NCBI GenBank assembly: GCA_031366885.1
Contig: JANLPB010000218.1
Span: 1-11,034 of the forward strand
Source: UBA668 sp031366885
Lineage (GTDB): Bacteria; Actinomycetota; Acidimicrobiia; Acidimicrobiales; Ilumatobacteraceae
Direction of reading: 5' to 3'
Length of the DNA: 11,034 nt
The translations under genes and the position numbers were made by a program. The notes under the pieces were generated by a model. It saw nothing but the letters and a program-made list of their open reading frames with translations. It was not told the DNA's origin and made no database searches. This document shows positions 1 to 4,759 of the stretch, piece after piece. Every line of letters begins with the position of its first letter. Positions within the stretch are counted from its first letter, which is position 1.

Positions 1-93
1 CACGGCCTTCGCGACCAACTCGTCGAGGCGGGCCGCCCCGTCCAACATCGAGAACTCGGTGTGGACGTGCAGGTGCGTGAACGAGTCGCCCAC
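1..93 (-). CDS. dnaE: DNA polymerase III subunit alpha, N-terminus only (cut by window edge)
   Basis: The catalytic alpha subunit of the replicative DNA polymerase III. Only the first 31 codons are inside the window, reading leftwards and off the edge. They begin with GTG and encode Val-Gly-Asp-Ser-Phe-Thr followed by His-Leu-His-Val-His-Thr-Glu-Phe-Ser and Met-Leu-Asp-Gly-Ala-Ala. That is the opening of the PHP domain in actinobacterial DnaE1, with the metal-binding His-x-His at residues 9 and 11. In actinobacteria this domain is the built-in 3'-5' proofreading exonuclease. The start is fixed by a strong Shine-Dalgarno, GAGGAGGTC at 109-101, seven bases before the GTG. It lies 118 bp after the proteasome activator gene and probably has its own promoter. 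In Streptomyces and Mycobacterium dnaE also follows the ileS-lspA-rluD region. Confidence 0.93.
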   Translation of the reverse strand, partial: MGDSFTHLHVHTEFSMLDGAARLDELVAKAV

Positions 94-123
94 GGGCGCA
101 GACCTCCTCGAGAGGGTTGAACG

Positions 124-140
124 TACAAGGGATTACAAGG
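124..140. repeat. Two TACAAGG direct repeats, 10 bp apart, in the dnaE leader
   Basis: TACAAGG occurs at 124-130 and again at 134-140 on the plus strand, a spacing of one helical turn. The pair sits just downstream of the predicted dnaE transcription start. It could be a small operator or chance. No function is known. Confidence 0.35.
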
Positions 141-154
141 ATGTGATTCGCACG

Positions 155-182
155 ACCCTAGCCGCGATTGTCGACGTTACAA
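155..182 (-). promoter_or_regulatory. Predicted dnaE promoter (-35 TTGTAA, -10 TAGGGT)
   Basis: Reading the minus strand, TTGTAA (182-177) and TAGGGT (160-155) are separated by 16 bp, a good match to a housekeeping sigma-70-type actinobacterial promoter. Transcription would start near 148 and give a leader of about 55 nt before the dnaE GTG at 93. The rest of the 118 bp gap holds two TACAAGG repeats and the dnaE Shine-Dalgarno. Prediction by eye only. Confidence 0.45.
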
Positions 183-211
183 ACAGCCGTCGCAGTGCCG
201 TCGAGGGCACC

Positions 212-718
212 TCAGAGATACGTGCCGGGGCGCTCATTGGCCTCGACGGGCCGCTGTGCGTTGGCGCCGCCGACACCAGCCGGCGGCAGTTGGCGCATCT
301 GTTCGAGCTGCTGGCGAGCCACGTTCTGCTGGGCCATGAGGCTGAACTGAATACCGTGAAAAAGGCCCTCCAACCAGCCGACCAGTTGCGCCTTGGCTAC
401 CCGCAGCTCACCTTCTGACGGCACCACGCCATCCTTGAAGGGCAGCGCAAGCATGTGCAGTTCTTGTTGCAGGTCGGGCGACAACGCCTCGGCCAGTTCG
501 ACGATCGAGCGCTCGTAAATTTCCGCCATGCGCTCGCGGCTGGCCTCATCCAGTGGGCTGGTGCGGGCTTCCTCCAGCAGTTGCTTCACCATCGACCCAA
601 TGCGCATCACCTTCGCCGGCTCGGTCACGGTCTCGGTCACCGGTTCTGCTATCGGCTCCGGCGGCGCGGCGAGATGCAGCACCTGGGCACCCTCGGGCTG
701 TGGCAACTCGTCGTTCAT
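212..718 (-). CDS. bpa: Bacterial proteasome activator, Bpa/PafE family
   Basis: An ATP-independent ring-forming activator that docks on the 20S proteasome and opens its gate for unfolded proteins; the Mycobacterium tuberculosis member is Rv3780. The 168-residue product matches that family from memory: a disordered acidic N-terminus (1-33), then a helical core (about 34-143) starting Glu-Pro-Ala-Lys-Val-Met-Arg-Ile-Gly and containing Gln-Leu-Val-Gly-Trp-Leu-Glu-Gly-Leu-Phe-His-Gly-Ile-Gln (111-124), and a flexible tail. The tail ends in Gly-Thr-Tyr-Leu, corresponding to the Gly-Gln-Tyr-Leu docking motif of the mycobacterial protein. The penultimate Tyr and the free C-terminus are the key proteasome contacts. 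The ATG at 718 follows a GGAG (727-724), only 18 nt after the phosphodiesterase stop, so the two are probably co-transcribed. It implies that the genome also encodes 20S proteasome subunits, which are not in the window. Confidence 0.9.
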   Translation of the reverse strand: MNDELPQPEGAQVLHLAAPPEPIAEPVTETVTEPAKVMRIGSMVKQLLEEARTSPLDEASRERMAEIYERSIVELAEALSPDLQQELHMLALPFKDGVVPSEGELRVAKAQLVGWLEGLFHGIQFSLMAQQNVARQQLEQMRQLPPAGVGGANAQRPVEANERPGTYL

Positions 719-736
719 GATGACTCCATTTTCAAG

Positions 737-1855
737 CTAGGTGTTGTCAGCGACCGCCGCTAACAGCGGAACGAGCATCTCTGCAGACGTCAAAGAACCG
801 TGCCGACACACCAAAGGATACGGACCGGAATCTGCCGGGTCGTGAAAGCTGATGGGTTCATGCGGCACCAACGCGACGTCGCCGTAGCGCCCCGCAATTG
901 GCGGGCTGACCGTCGGCCCGAACCAGCCTGCGCCAATCAGATCCTCACGGCTGTGCACCCACGCCTGGACACCGTGATGGTGCGTTGCCGCCGCCAGCAG
1001 CTCTGCGTGTGCCCCTGGCCGCGCGTGCAGCCAACGAAACCGCCCCTCGCCACTTTGATGGCGGCAGAGTCGCAGAACGTCGGCGTGTGGCGTCACCAGC
1101 CGCTCCCCCACCTCCACCTGGCCGTGGTCGGCGGTCACCAACAGCACGGCACCCGCAGGCAAGGCAGCCTGCACGGCACCCACGAGTGCATCGACGAACT
1201 GCAGTTCCGCGTCGTAAAAAGGACCAAAGCCACGCTCGTGAGCAATCTTGTCGATGCCGTCGTAGTAGGCGTACACCAACCGATCGCCGCGCCGCAGCAG
1301 GTTGCCGACCACGACGGCAATGCTTGAGGGCGTCCGCCAGCCGGCAGGCTCGGCACCGCGCAAGTGGGCCTCCGAGAACGCCGACTGTTCCAGCTCAGCC
1401 TTGCTGACCACCGCAACGCGCTCGCCCAAGAACGGAGCGAACGGTTGGGTCGTTGTCGGGTCGACCTGGCGGCGAGCGTCGCCGTGGCCGGAGGACCAGC
1501 GCAGCACGTTCAAGACCTCGCCGGCAACCTCCATCCGATAACCGACAATGCCGTGCTCGCCGGGTGTGAGACCGGTCGTGATCGATGTCAGCGCCGTTGC
1601 TGTCGTCGACGGTGCCACGGTGGTGATCGGCCCGCCCGACATCGCAGCCAAGTTGGGCGCGAGGGCACGACGCGAGGCCAGTTGCTCCCAACCAAGGCCA
1701 TCGATGACCAACAGCACCACCTGTGTGGCGGCCGCGACGGGCGCAGGCATCCACGCTGGGAGCTTTGCCCCGCGCGGCGCGAGGAGCGCAGGAATCACAC
1801 CGCGCACATTGGCGGCGGAATAGTTCGGAAGAGTGGGCAGCGGCGGCACGGTCAT
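737..1855 (-). CDS. Alkaline phosphatase superfamily protein, type I phosphodiesterase/nucleotide pyrophosphatase-like
   Basis: A predicted two-metal hydrolase of phosphodiester or pyrophosphate bonds; the substrate cannot be told from sequence. The 372 residues carry the superfamily's ordered motifs. These are a metal Asp in Val-Ile-Asp-Gly-Leu-Gly (D52), a Thr nucleophile in Pro-Ser-Thr-Thr-Ala-Thr (T84 or T85) followed by Gly-Leu-Thr-Pro-Gly-Glu-His-Gly, an Asp-x3-His pair (D202, H206), Thr-Ala-Asp-His-Gly (D243, H244) and a final metal His in Arg-His-Gly (H352). No signal peptide or membrane segment is evident, so it is probably cytoplasmic. The ATG at 1855 follows a GAGGTGATGG stretch about 8-10 nt upstream. 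It starts a short unit with the proteasome activator gene and diverges from the Rrf2 gene across 78 bp. A clear promoter for it was not found in that gap. Confidence 0.85.
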   Translation of the reverse strand: MTVPPLPTLPNYSAANVRGVIPALLAPRGAKLPAWMPAPVAAATQVVLLVIDGLGWEQLASRRALAPNLAAMSGGPITTVAPSTTATALTSITTGLTPGEHGIVGYRMEVAGEVLNVLRWSSGHGDARRQVDPTTTQPFAPFLGERVAVVSKAELEQSAFSEAHLRGAEPAGWRTPSSIAVVVGNLLRRGDRLVYAYYDGIDKIAHERGFGPFYDAELQFVDALVGAVQAALPAGAVLLVTADHGQVEVGERLVTPHADVLRLCRHQSGEGRFRWLHARPGAHAELLAAATHHHGVQAWVHSREDLIGAGWFGPTVSPPIAGRYGDVALVPHEPISFHDPADSGPYPLVCRHGSLTSAEMLVPLLAAVADNT

Positions 1856-1895
1856 CTCAGTCCATCACCTCACGGGCCACCAGCGCCATTCAGCG

Positions 1896-1927
1896 TTGAC
1901 CGCAAGCAGCCCCGTACGGCCTACGAT
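1896..1927 (+). promoter_or_regulatory. Possible promoter of the Rrf2 gene, giving a leaderless mRNA
   Basis: TTGACC (1896-1901) and TACGAT (1922-1927) lie upstream of the Rrf2 gene. The 20 bp spacer is longer than the usual 17-18. The TACGAT ends exactly six bases before the GTG start, so transcription would begin at or next to the start codon. GAGGAC in those six bases is too close to act well as a Shine-Dalgarno. Rrf2 genes are often autoregulated, so an operator may overlap, but no clear inverted repeat was seen. Confidence 0.4.
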
Positions 1928-1933
1928 GAGGAC

Positions 1934-2407
1934 GTGCGTGTTTCGAGCAAGGGTGACTATGCGTGCCGGGCGTTGCTGTCCCTCGCGCTGCACGACACGG
2001 CTCAAGGGCCTACGTCGGTGCGCGATATCGCCGAACGCACGGCAATTCCACAGCCGTATCTCGAGCAAATTCTGCTGGCGCTGAAGGGTGCGGGTCTCGT
2101 TCGATCGAAGCGTGGCGTCGGGGGCGGCTACGTGCTTGCCCGCCCGCCCGTCGAAATCCGAATCAGCGAGATTCTCAGTGCGGTCGACGGGCCGATCAGT
2201 CTTGGCGACTTCGGTGAGCCCCACCAAGATGGCGCGTGTGACCATGAGGGCCAGTGCGTGTTGCTGGCCATCTGGAAGACAGCCGGTGAACACATGCGGC
2301 GGATCCTCGACGGTTTCACCTTGCAATCGGTTGCCGACGCGGCGCGCGGCACGTCCCCGTGGCCCGACGCGTTGGTCGAAGCCGGCCTCGTACCACAACC
2401 CTCGTAG
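1934..2407 (+). CDS. Rrf2-family transcriptional regulator (possible Fe-S sensor)
   Basis: A small winged-helix DNA-binding regulator of the family of IscR, NsrR and RsrR. From GTG 1934 it is 157 residues, the normal family length. The open frame extends upstream, but that part overlaps the divergent gene and has no family match. The N-terminus Ser-Ser-Lys-Gly-Asp-Tyr-Ala-Cys-Arg-Ala-Leu, the recognition region Ile-Pro-Gln-Pro-Tyr-Leu-Glu-Gln-Ile-Leu (38-47) and the wing Lys-Arg-Gly-Val-Gly-Gly-Gly-Tyr (59-66) are typical. Where IscR and NsrR have three cluster cysteines, this protein has C102 and C108 (Cys-x5-Cys), with Pro96-His97 where the first would be. Asp8 occupies the position of the non-Cys ligand in Streptomyces NsrR. 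C11 is also present. A cluster with mixed ligands or none is possible. It is the only plus-strand gene here, and its target is unknown. Confidence 0.88.
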   Translation: MRVSSKGDYACRALLSLALHDTAQGPTSVRDIAERTAIPQPYLEQILLALKGAGLVRSKRGVGGGYVLARPPVEIRISEILSAVDGPISLGDFGEPHQDGACDHEGQCVLLAIWKTAGEHMRRILDGFTLQSVADAARGTSPWPDALVEAGLVPQPS

Positions 2408-2444
2408 CGCCGGCTCGCCCATCGCACTGACGGCCTTACGGCGC

Positions 2445-3362
2445 TTACGGTGCGAGTGCCGCCTCTACGTCTGCCAAATCGGCGGGCATCGGCGAGCTGA
2501 ACTGCAACTCCTCACCGGTGACCGGGTGTGCCAATTCGAGAGCGGCGGCATGAAGGAACGGCCGGGCAGGGAGAATGCCAGAGCGGATGCCGCCGTACGT
2601 GCCGTCGCCCACAACCGGATGGCCGATCGCAGCGAGATGCACGCGGATCTGATGGGTGCGACCCGTCTCCAAGCGACACTCGAGTGAGGAGGCGTCGGTG
2701 GGGCGCCGGTACTCCTGCAGCACGCGATACCGGGTACGGGCGGCCTTGCCGTCGACCACCACCGCCATCCGCATGGCATCGCGGTGGTCGCGACCGATCG
2801 GCGCATCCACCACCCCCACCGGATTGGCGAGATGACCCCAGACCAGTGTCCGGTACACGCGACCAACGTCGCGGGCGGCGAGCGCGTCGACCAGCGAGTG
2901 GTACGCCCGTTGGGTTCGAGCGACGGCGAGCAGGCCAGAGGTTCCGACATCAAGGCGGTGCACGATGCCGGGGCGGTGAGTTTCGCCGACATCGGCAATC
3001 TCGGGGAAGCGCGCCAGTAACCCGTTCACCAGCGTGCCATCGGGGTTGCCAGCGCCTGGGTGCACGACGAGGCCAGCGGGCTTGTCGATGATGATGAGGT
3101 GTTCGTCGGCGTGGACGACCGTGAACTCGACGGAGTCGTCGGCTGCCGGAGGTTCCGTGACGGGAAGGAAGGAGGGGTCTACCCGGACGACCTGCCCCTC
3201 CCGAACGCGCAGTTTGCCGGAATGCTGGACGTCTCCGTCGATGAATGCGCCGCCCGCTGCCACCAGCACAGCGGCGTCGCTGCGACTGCAATCGGTGATC
3301 AGCGAAACAATGCGGTCGAGCCGCTCTCCACCCAACGCTGCGGGAATTTCTTCTTCGATCAC
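2445..3362 (-). CDS. rluD: RluA-family 23S rRNA pseudouridine synthase (RluD-like)
   Basis: Isomerises uridine to pseudouridine in RNA. RluD members act on helix 69 of 23S rRNA, but paralogue specificity is inferred here. The 305 residues comprise an N-terminal S4-type RNA-binding domain (about 1-62) and a catalytic domain opening with Ile-Ile-Asp-Lys-Pro-Ala-Gly-Leu-Val-Val-His-Pro (91-102). The catalytic motif is Gly-Ile-Val-His-Arg-Leu-Asp, with D138 the nucleophile. Gly-Arg-Thr-His-Gln-Ile-Arg-Val-His and a C-terminal Leu-x-His-Pro-Val-Thr-Gly motif follow. The start is GTG at 3362, sharing four bases (GTGA) with the lspA stop and preceded by a perfect AGGAGG at 3375-3370, so translation is coupled but has its own strong Shine-Dalgarno. 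It ends 37 bp from the facing Rrf2 gene. The same lspA-rluD order occurs in Streptomyces and Mycobacterium. Confidence 0.92.
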   Translation of the reverse strand: MIEEEIPAALGGERLDRIVSLITDCSRSDAAVLVAAGGAFIDGDVQHSGKLRVREGQVVRVDPSFLPVTEPPAADDSVEFTVVHADEHLIIIDKPAGLVVHPGAGNPDGTLVNGLLARFPEIADVGETHRPGIVHRLDVGTSGLLAVARTQRAYHSLVDALAARDVGRVYRTLVWGHLANPVGVVDAPIGRDHRDAMRMAVVVDGKAARTRYRVLQEYRRPTDASSLECRLETGRTHQIRVHLAAIGHPVVGDGTYGGIRSGILPARPFLHAAALELAHPVTGEELQFSSPMPADLADVEAALAP

Positions 3363-3847
3363 GTCACTGCCTCCTGCTTGCTCAACAGGGACCAGAGTAC
3401 GAACATCACGCCGCCCACGTTGACCGCCATGTCAGCGACGTTGAAAATTGGGAACCATTGGAAGTCGATGAAGTCGACGACTGAACCGTGTAGCCAGCCG
3501 TCACCCCGAAAGAGTCGGTCCACCAAGTTGCCCAGCGCACCACCGACGACCAGACCGGCAGCGACCGCCACCATCGGGTTCGAGTTCTTGCGAACGCCGA
3601 GCAGGACGACCACCACCACGATCACTGCGACGAGGCCGATGATGGGCCCAATGCCTTGACCCTTGGAGAAGGCCATCCCGCTGTTGAAGGTGAGGTTCCA
3701 CTGCAACGTCCAGATGACGTGCCGCGGCGGTTCATCTGTCAGGGCGTTGACGGCCCAATGCTTCGTCAGTTGGTCGACAGCGATCACGGCCAGCGCAATC
3801 GCCATCGTGAGTCGCAGCCGATGTGTCGGCTGGACATCTTCGGTCAT
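3359..3847 (-). CDS. lspA: Lipoprotein signal peptidase (signal peptidase II)
   Basis: A membrane aspartyl protease that removes the signal peptide from lipid-modified prolipoproteins. With the ATG at 3847 it has 162 residues, normal for the family. The longer frame to 3895 would add 16 residues lying inside the upstream gene. Four hydrophobic segments are visible (about 12-26, 66-85, 92-108 and 138-155). The signature blocks are Val-Asp-Gln-Leu-Thr-Lys (24-29), Asn-Ser-Gly-Met-Ala-Phe (55-60), Gly-Asn-Leu-Val-Asp-Arg with catalytic D110, and Phe-Asn-Val-Ala-Asp with catalytic D139. The start overlaps the DksA-like gene's stop as ATGA (3847-3844). Its own Shine-Dalgarno is poor, so it probably depends on translational coupling. 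Its TGA overlaps the rluD GTG. Confidence 0.95.
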   Translation of the reverse strand: MTEDVQPTHRLRLTMAIALAVIAVDQLTKHWAVNALTDEPPRHVIWTLQWNLTFNSGMAFSKGQGIGPIIGLVAVIVVVVVLLGVRKNSNPMVAVAAGLVVGGALGNLVDRLFRGDGWLHGSVVDFIDFQWFPIFNVADMAVNVGGVMFVLWSLLSKQEAVT

Positions 3848-4689
3848 CGACGACCGATCCCGCCAACCTTCTCCTCCACCAGCACCGTCGCCCACGGAAT
3901 CGCTTCAAGACGCTCGCGCGAAATGGGCCGGCCGGATTCGATCGAGTATCCGTAGGTACCTTCGATCAGCCTCGCAAGTGCAGCATCGATGTCGGCAACG
4001 GTCTGGCGGGCCTGCGCGCTGAGCGCCAGATCGCGCTCACGCTCGACGACCATCGTGTCGCCTTCGCCACCCTCGTCATCGAACTGAACGTCGCCCATCT
4101 CCTGCTCGGTGATCAATGACAGGGCCTCGTCCTCCAAGCGGACGGCCTGGCCGATGAGCGATGCCTTCTCCTCGAGCAACAGCGCACGCTGTGCGGTGAG
4201 AAACTTTGCGTCGAAGTCCTTGGTGTAGGAGATGCCTTCTTTGGTGACGCCGCGCACAGGAGCCTTCTCGACAGTCACCGGCCCAAGCTTCTTGGCCGGC
4301 GCCTTCGCGACCGACTTGACCGGTGGCGCTGCCTTTGCGGGCGCTGTCACCTGCGGAGCGGGCATCGGCTTGGGCGCGACTGCGGCCTTCGCTACTGGAG
4401 CCTTCTTCGTCGGCGCGGGCGCAGCGGCTTTCTTCACCGGCGCAGGCGCTGCTTTCTTGGCGGGCGCAGGCGCAGACTTCTTGGCGGGCGCAGGCGCAGA
4501 CTTCTTGGCGGGTGAAGCGGCCTTCTTCACCGGAGCAGGGGCAGCCTTTTTCGCAGGTCCAGCGGCTTTCTTGAGCGGTGCAGGAGCGGCCTTCTTCGCA
4601 GGGGCATGGGCCTTCTTCGCAGGCGCCGTTGCCGATGTCTTCGCAGGGGCAGGGGCCTTCTTCGCGGGTGCCTTCTTGGCAGTCGCCAT
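3844..4689 (-). CDS. DksA/TraR-family protein with a Lys/Ala/Pro-rich histone-like tail and no zinc cysteines
   Basis: A 281-residue fusion-like protein. Residues 1 to about 135 are almost only Lys, Ala and Pro, in repeats such as Ala-Pro-Ala-Pro-Val-Lys-Lys-Ala, resembling histone H1 tails and probably disordered and nucleic-acid binding. Residues about 152-275 are a DksA/TraR domain: a coiled-coil pair (about 160-195 and 215-243) joined by an acidic turn (Phe-Asp-Asp-Glu-Gly-Gly-Glu-Gly-Asp), then Gly-Thr-Tyr-Gly and Gly-Arg-Pro-Ile with Arg-Leu-Glu-Ala-Ile-Pro. The four zinc cysteines of classical DksA are replaced by S249, S252, L270 and E273, so zinc is unlikely. DksA binds the RNA polymerase secondary channel; whether this one does is unknown. 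The ATG follows GGAGGTT (4703-4697). A homologue with a basic tail sits between ileS and lspA in Streptomyces. Confidence 0.87.
   Translation of the reverse strand: MATAKKAPAKKAPAPAKTSATAPAKKAHAPAKKAAPAPLKKAAGPAKKAAPAPVKKAASPAKKSAPAPAKKSAPAPAKKAAPAPVKKAAAPAPTKKAPVAKAAVAPKPMPAPQVTAPAKAAPPVKSVAKAPAKKLGPVTVEKAPVRGVTKEGISYTKDFDAKFLTAQRALLLEEKASLIGQAVRLEDEALSLITEQEMGDVQFDDEGGEGDTMVVERERDLALSAQARQTVADIDAALARLIEGTYGYSIESGRPISRERLEAIPWATVLVEEKVGGIGRR
4454..4512. repeat. 24-bp perfect tandem repeat (about 2.5 copies) inside the DksA-like gene
   Basis: A 24-base unit starting TTCTTGGCGGG on the plus strand is repeated perfectly at 4454-4477 and 4478-4501, with the first 11 bases again at 4502-4512. 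It encodes an 8-residue Lys-Lys-Ser-Ala-Pro-Ala-Pro-Ala unit (about residues 62-80) within a wider degenerate repeat array. In-frame slippage could change the tail length without breaking the gene. Confidence 0.85.
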
Positions 4690-4759
4690 CGCGTTGAACC
4701 TCCGTGGTCCGGGTCGTCAGGCCGGGATGCTATCGGTCAAGGGCCGTTTCTGGGCCGAT

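Noticed and set aside
195..211. Short GTGCC/GGCAC hairpin just after the proteasome activator stop
   Set aside because: Only 5 bp and no U-run; could easily be chance in GC-rich DNA.
1364..1933. Upstream in-frame extension of the Rrf2 gene
   Set aside because: It lies antisense to the phosphodiesterase gene and has no family similarity. GTG 1934 gives the normal Rrf2 N-terminus.
2422..2455. Possible bidirectional terminator between the Rrf2 gene and rluD (TCGCAC paired with GTGCGA, inner GCC/GGC)
   Set aside because: The stem is interrupted and no T-run follows on either strand. It also overlaps the rluD stop codon. Too weak to annotate.
2128..3423. Many 80-200 codon frames on both strands around rluD and lspA
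   Set aside because: They are alternate-frame shadows typical of high-GC DNA, with Arg/Pro/Ser-rich products and no start signals.
3848..3895. 16-codon N-terminal extension of lspA
   Set aside because: It lies inside the upstream gene, and the ATGA overlap start gives a normal LspA length.
4690..4759. Promoter for the DksA-like gene (TTGACC and TAGCAT in the 70 bp gap after ileS)
   Set aside because: The two elements almost touch and neither has a partner at the right spacing. Read-through from ileS explains expression.
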